Assembly (NCBI GenBank): GCA_020722625.1
Contig: DYKK01000085.1
Span: forward strand, 1 to 10,998
Source of the DNA: Anaeromyxobacter dehalogenans
Lineage (GTDB): Bacteria > Myxococcota_A > UBA9042 > DTJE01
Length of the DNA stretch: 10,998 bases
Direction of reading: 5' to 3'
This document shows, one piece after another, positions 7,523 through 10,998 of the stretch. Position numbers and translations under genes: made by a program. Below the pieces are notes generated by a model. It worked only from the letters and a program-made list of their open reading frames with translations, ran no database searches and was not told the origin of the DNA. How positions within the stretch are numbered: position 1 is the first letter of the stretch; the number at the start of each line of letters is the position of its first letter.

Positions 7523-9607
7523 ATGAAGACCTACGAACCGGCTCAGATTCGCAACATCGGGTTGTACGGGCATCAGGGATCGGGGAAGACCACCCTCGGG
7601 GAGGCGATGCTCTTCCTGGGCAAGACGACGACGCGCCTGTGCAGCGTGGCGGACGGGAACTCGACCTTCGATTTCGAGCCCGAGGAGGTCCGGCGGCGGT
7701 CCAGCATGTCCACGTCCGTGGCGTACGCCGAGTGGAGCCGGAACCTGGTCAACGTCGTGGACACCCCCGGGGACACGAATTTCTGGGCGGACACGGTGCT
7801 GTCGCTGGTGGGCGCGGACCTCGGGGTGGTCGCGGTCGGGGCGGTGGACGGGGTCCAGGTCGGGACCGAGAAGGCGTACCACCTGCTGGCCGACGCGGGC
7901 CGGCCGCGCGTCATCGTCGTGACCAAGATGGACAAGGAGCGGGCGGACTTCGACCGCGTCCTGAACGACCTGGTGGCCGCGTTCGGCGGCGACGTGGTGC
8001 CGCTCGCGATCCCCATCGGGGCCGAGGCGGGCTTCCGGGGCGTGGTGGACCTCCTGCACGGGAAGGCGCGCACCTACGCGGGCCCCGGGCCGGGCGCCGA
8101 GGGCGGCATCCCCGCGGACCTGGCCGACCAGGCGGCGAAGATGCGGGAGCGGCTCGTCGAGAAACTGGCCGAGCAGGACGACGCCCTCATCGAGAAGTAC
8201 TTCGCGGACGGGGACCTGCCCGCCGAGGACCTGGAGCGCGCGATGGTCACCGGCCTGAAGCGGGGGACCGTGGTCCCGGTCGTGGCGGTGAACGCGGCCC
8301 AGGCGGTCGGAGTGGACCTCCTGCTGGACCTCGTGACGGGGTACGGCCCGGACCCGACCGAGCGCAAGGGGTTCAAGGTCCAGAAGGGCGGGGCCGAGGA
8401 GGAGGTCCTCCCGGCTCAGGCAGGCGCGCTCCTCGCATACTGCTTCAAGACCCTCGTGGACCCGCACGCCGGGAAGATCACGGTCCTGCGCGTGATCTCG
8501 GGCTCGATGAGCCCGGACGGGTCGTTCGTGAACGTGGTGACCGGCACGCAGGAACGCTACGGCCAGATCGTGAAGCTCCTGGGCAAGAAGCAGGACTCGG
8601 TCCCTCAGGCCGTGACCGGGGACATCGTGGCCGTGGTGAAACTGAAGGACACGCGCACCGGCCACACCGTCGCATCGGACCGCGGGGCCGGGGCCCTGGT
8701 GACGCCGCCGCTGCCGGACCGATGCATCGCCTACGCCATCAAGCCGAGGACCCAGGGGGACGAGGACAAGGTCTCGGCCGCGGTGCAGAAACTCGTCGAG
8801 GAGGACCCGGGGCTCGCGTTCACGCGCGACGAGGAGGCCAAGGACCTCTTGCTGGAGGGCCTGGGCCAGGTGCACCTCGAGACCGCGGTCGAGAAACTCA
8901 AGCGGAAGTTCGGGGTGGACATCGAGATGCGCCCCCGGCGCGTCCCCTACCGCGAGACGATCCGCGGGTCCGCCCTGAAGGTCGAGGGCAAGCACAAGAA
9001 GCAGACGGGCGGCCACGGGCAGTTCGGGGTGTGCTACATTGACCTGGAACCGATGCCGCGCGGCGAGGGATTCGTCTTCGAGGACAAGATCTTCGGCGGC
9101 GCCATCCCCAAGCAGTACATCCCCTCGGTCGAGAAGGGGATCCGCGACGCGATGGCCCGGGGCGTCGTGGCCGGCTACCCGGTCGTGGACGTGCGGGTGC
9201 GTCTCGTGGACGGCAAGTACCACGAGGTGGACTCCGACAACCGGTCGTTCGAGATGGCGGGCTCGCGGGGGTTCAAGGCCGCGTTCAAGCAGTGCCGGCC
9301 CGTGATCCTCGAACCCGTCATGGCCATGACCATCCTGATCCCGGACGAGAACCTCGGGGACATCATGGGCGACATCAGCGCGCGGCGCGGGCGCGTGCTC
9401 GGGATGGAGGCCGCGGGCCGAGGCATGCAGGCGGTCAAGGCGGCCGTGCCGATGTCCGAGGTCCTGACCTACGCGTCCGACCTGCGTTCCATGACGTCCG
9501 ACCGCGGGTCCTTCACCGCCGAGTTGTCCCACTACGAAGAACTCCCCTCCCACCTCGCCGAAAAACTGATCCAGGAGGCGGCGAAGGTCGAGGAAGAAGA
9601 GGAATAG
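7523..9607 (+). CDS. Elongation factor G-like GTPase (EF-G2-type paralogue)
   Basis: Ribosome-associated translational GTPase of the EF-G-like group, 694 aa. Motifs: P-loop GHQGSGKT (16-23), switch I region RRRSSMSTS (57-65) in place of the canonical RGITI motif, DTPGD (80-84) in switch II, and TKMD (134-137). Domain II follows at about 300-395. Domain IV contains KKQTGGHGQFG (492-502) and KYHEVDS with His567, corresponding to the tip histidine of EF-G. Domain V contains GDIMGDISARRGRVLGME. The catalytic switch II His of EF-G (DTPGH) is Asp84 here; the Thermus EF-G-2 protein, as I recall it, also lacks this His. The ATG at 7523 has AGAGG four bases upstream; the in-frame TTG at 7490 has no ribosome site. 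It is a single-gene unit. The divergent G domain suggests a specialised factor, not the main EF-G; its true role is unknown. Confidence 0.92.
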   Translation: MKTYEPAQIRNIGLYGHQGSGKTTLGEAMLFLGKTTTRLCSVADGNSTFDFEPEEVRRRSSMSTSVAYAEWSRNLVNVVDTPGDTNFWADTVLSLVGADLGVVAVGAVDGVQVGTEKAYHLLADAGRPRVIVVTKMDKERADFDRVLNDLVAAFGGDVVPLAIPIGAEAGFRGVVDLLHGKARTYAGPGPGAEGGIPADLADQAAKMRERLVEKLAEQDDALIEKYFADGDLPAEDLERAMVTGLKRGTVVPVVAVNAAQAVGVDLLLDLVTGYGPDPTERKGFKVQKGGAEEEVLPAQAGALLAYCFKTLVDPHAGKITVLRVISGSMSPDGSFVNVVTGTQERYGQIVKLLGKKQDSVPQAVTGDIVAVVKLKDTRTGHTVASDRGAGALVTPPLPDRCIAYAIKPRTQGDEDKVSAAVQKLVEEDPGLAFTRDEEAKDLLLEGLGQVHLETAVEKLKRKFGVDIEMRPRRVPYRETIRGSALKVEGKHKKQTGGHGQFGVCYIDLEPMPRGEGFVFEDKIFGGAIPKQYIPSVEKGIRDAMARGVVAGYPVVDVRVRLVDGKYHEVDSDNRSFEMAGSRGFKAAFKQCRPVILEPVMAMTILIPDENLGDIMGDISARRGRVLGMEAAGRGMQAVKAAVPMSEVLTYASDLRSMTSDRGSFTAELSHYEELPSHLAEKLIQEAAKVEEEEE

Positions 9608-9617
9608 GGTCGTGCGC

Positions 9618-9631
9618 CGGGGTCCACCCCG
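9618..9631. terminator. Weak bidirectional hairpin between convergent genes
   Basis: CGGGG and CCCCG pair around a TCCA loop in the 26-base gap between the EF-G-like stop (9607) and the stop of the opposing gene (9634). Its position suits a shared terminator. The stem is short and there is no T-run on either side, so intrinsic termination would be weak. Confidence 0.35.
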
Positions 9632-9633
9632 CC

Positions 9634-10839
9634 TCACAACGTCAGGCCGAGCGTCCCCGTCGTGCACGAGAACAGCGCCCGCATCACGCTGTCCAGGTAG
9701 TCGTCCAGGTACGCCCCCCCCACCTGGATGGGGAGCCGTTCCAAGGTGGGCCTGGGCGACAACGCGAAGGCGAACAGGTAGGCCATCAGGGCCTCGATGT
9801 TGCGGGCGAGCCGCCCCTGGTACTCCTGCTTGTCGCGCTGCTCCAGGATGTGCTCCTCGTGCATGCTCCGCCCGACCTCGGACTCCATCAGTTCCTCGAA
9901 GTTGATCAGCAGGACCTCGAACCGGACCTCGCCCTCGCCGGAGGCCACGAACTCCCGGCACAGCCGGCGGGCCTCGCCCGCGTCCCCGGCCACCCGTCGC
10001 TGCACCAGGACGTCGCACGCCTCGGGGGTCGGTGGTTCCTGGACGACCTCGTCCACCGGGAGGCGGTACGACAGCACCCGGTTCAGGCCGACGAAGTTGC
10101 CGGAGAAACGCTTCTCGTCCACCACGCCCAGGTCGGGATGCGTGGCCAGGTACTCCTCGACGCGGGGCGCGACCTCGGGGCTGACCAGGATCCGGATGCC
10201 CACCACGTCGTCAATGAAGAACGGGGGCATGGTCGCCACGAACTGGCCCTGGCGGATGGACTTCAGGACCCGGCGTTCCGCGTGCTGGAACTCGGCCGCC
10301 ATCTCGTCGGGCGGCGTGATCAACAGTTCCCGGGGGATGCCGTGGTGCCGGGCGCGCTCCTCGGCCAGTTCGTCGGCACGCCGGCGGATCTGCTCGAACA
10401 GGTAGTCAATCAGGCGCCGGGCGCACTTCTCGGCCACGCGCCGCACCCGCTTGATGCGGCGCGACCCCACGTAGCGCGGCGGGTCGCCCTGTACAAAGAG
10501 GAGCCCCTCGTAGGGCGTCTCACGATAGAAGTCCTCGGGATACTTGCGGTAACGATTGACCAACGTCTCGATGCGTGGTGTCAGATAGTATGGGTTGGCG
10601 ATGATCAGGTCCTTCAGTTCCCCCTTGGTCCGCACCGAGACGGTCTGGACGTCGGGCCCGCGGACCGCCTCGAACAGCCGCCTCGCGAACGACGTGGACC
10701 ACGCCCTCATCGCATACGAGTTGAGGTTGACGATCCGCTTCAGGCGGGTCAGGTCGTCGGGCTCCAGGCGGTCCTCGATGGCCCGGCCGAGGATGTCGGC
10801 GAGTTCCTCGCGGTGCAACATGCTGCCGAGCAGGACCAT
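9634..10839 (-). CDS. Conserved-looking protein of unknown function with a possible RelA/SpoT-like core
   Basis: A soluble 401-aa protein without signal peptide or membrane segments; I do not recognise it firmly. It has an N-terminal helical part with many Arg/Lys (1-60; 126-165, RRIKRVRRVAEKCARR). A central segment reads PPFFIDDVVGIRILV (205-219). This resembles the D-x-x-G-x-R strand of RelA/SpoT-type nucleotidyltransferases. SGNFVGLNRVL (246-256) could match the GY-x-S-L-H region, and RFEVLLIN (306-313), with Glu308, could match E-x-Q-I-R-T. The basic substrate-binding motifs of active (p)ppGpp synthetases are not obvious, so activity is doubtful. It might belong to one of the myxobacterial hypothetical families such as TIGR04552; this is recollection, not checked. 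GAGGGGAG seven bases before the ATG supports the start. It has its own promoter and ends 26 bases from the convergent EF-G-like gene. Confidence 0.85.
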   Translation of the reverse strand: MVLLGSMLHREELADILGRAIEDRLEPDDLTRLKRIVNLNSYAMRAWSTSFARRLFEAVRGPDVQTVSVRTKGELKDLIIANPYYLTPRIETLVNRYRKYPEDFYRETPYEGLLFVQGDPPRYVGSRRIKRVRRVAEKCARRLIDYLFEQIRRRADELAEERARHHGIPRELLITPPDEMAAEFQHAERRVLKSIRQGQFVATMPPFFIDDVVGIRILVSPEVAPRVEEYLATHPDLGVVDEKRFSGNFVGLNRVLSYRLPVDEVVQEPPTPEACDVLVQRRVAGDAGEARRLCREFVASGEGEVRFEVLLINFEELMESEVGRSMHEEHILEQRDKQEYQGRLARNIEALMAYLFAFALSPRPTLERLPIQVGGAYLDDYLDSVMRALFSCTTGTLGLTL

Positions 10840-10881
10840 CCGCCGTCTCCCCTCGCGCGGCCACCGGTCGGACGCGGGCGG

Positions 10882-10910
10882 ATTCTTTCAGGGGGACGGG
10901 CGGTTGTCAA
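10882..10910 (-). promoter_or_regulatory. Sigma-70-like promoter of the unknown-function gene
   Basis: On the minus strand a perfect TTGACA (10905-10910) is followed by a 17-base spacer and AAGAAT (10882-10887, four of six matches to TATAAT). Transcription should start near 10875, giving a leader of about 36 bases that contains the ribosome site (10847-10854). The repeat copy B lies 33 bases upstream of the -35 box. Confidence 0.6.
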
Positions 10911-10943
10911 TGCCCCGCCCGCCCCCACGGTCCGCCATCCCGA

Positions 10944-10998
10944 TCTCGGTAGAACGACGGAACACGTTGATTTGTCGCGGTCCCGTGCCAGCCGCGAC
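10944..10998 (-). repeat. Dispersed repeat, copy B (runs off the window)
   Basis: It matches 4551-4605 at 47 of 55 bases in the same orientation, again upstream of a minus-strand gene. GTCGCGG (10974-10980) and CCGCGAC (10992-10998) can form a 7-base stem with an 11-base loop, one pair longer than the equivalent stem in copy A. The outer arm seen in copy A (4612-4619) would lie beyond the window edge. Here the element is non-coding and sits before the promoter. Confidence 0.75.

Noticed and set aside
7291..9042. A 583-codon plus-strand frame overlapping the EF-G-like gene in another frame
   Set aside because: It is dominated by Gly, Arg and Pro, typical of a shifted frame in GC-rich DNA.
7373..10018. 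An 881-codon minus-strand open frame across the EF-G-like gene
   Set aside because: The opposite strand encodes an unmistakable EF-G-like GTPase, and this frame is low-complexity (His/Val/Leu/Arg) without motifs.
10913..10926. Possible G-quadruplex on the minus strand upstream of the unknown gene
   Set aside because: Only three G-runs are present within reach, one short of a standard four-run motif.

Overview
This is a GC-rich bacterial window (about two thirds G+C by eye) holding five protein-coding genes and no RNA genes, CRISPR arrays or insertion sequences. No stretch over about 220 bases lacks a gene. The genes have Shine-Dalgarno sites and sigma-70-like promoters, and the porin and lipoprotein point to a Gram-negative. 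The large lipoprotein carries cysteine-rich modules resembling those common in myxobacterial surface proteins, so a Myxococcota or related deltaproteobacterial lineage is my best guess. This is an inference; the genome may be an uncultured member of that group.

Layout. Three minus-strand genes fill positions 6-7304 and read, in transcription order: an NAD(P)-dependent succinate-semialdehyde-type aldehyde dehydrogenase (7304 to 5946), a phosphate-selective (OprO/OprP-type) outer-membrane porin (5889 to 4723), and a very large secreted or lipid-anchored CehA/McbA-type PHP metallohydrolase (4562 or 4703 to 6). A 218-base divergent control region follows. A plus-strand EF-G paralogue (EF-G-like GTPase, 7523-9607) then converges on a minus-strand gene of unknown function (10839 to 9634), whose centre looks like a divergent RelA/SpoT-type nucleotidyltransferase core.

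How they fit together. The porin and the PHP hydrolase may form an envelope pair: the hydrolase acting on an ester at the surface and the porin admitting an anion such as phosphate. This is inferred from the families, not shown by the sequence. The EF-G paralogue and the last gene are separate transcription units, each with a TTGACA -35 box and a 17-base spacer.

Main oddities. (1) The tetranucleotide AGCT occurs only twice in 11 kb, and Glu-Leu, Gln-Leu and Lys-Leu codon pairs are chosen to avoid it. (2) A 55-base element occurs twice (4551-4605 and 10944-10998, 47/55 identical), both times in front of a minus-strand gene, with arms able to form alternative hairpins. (3) The PHP hydrolase has 15 cysteines in 73 residues inserted between its metal-binding motifs. 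(4) The EF-G paralogue has Asp where EF-G has its catalytic switch II His.
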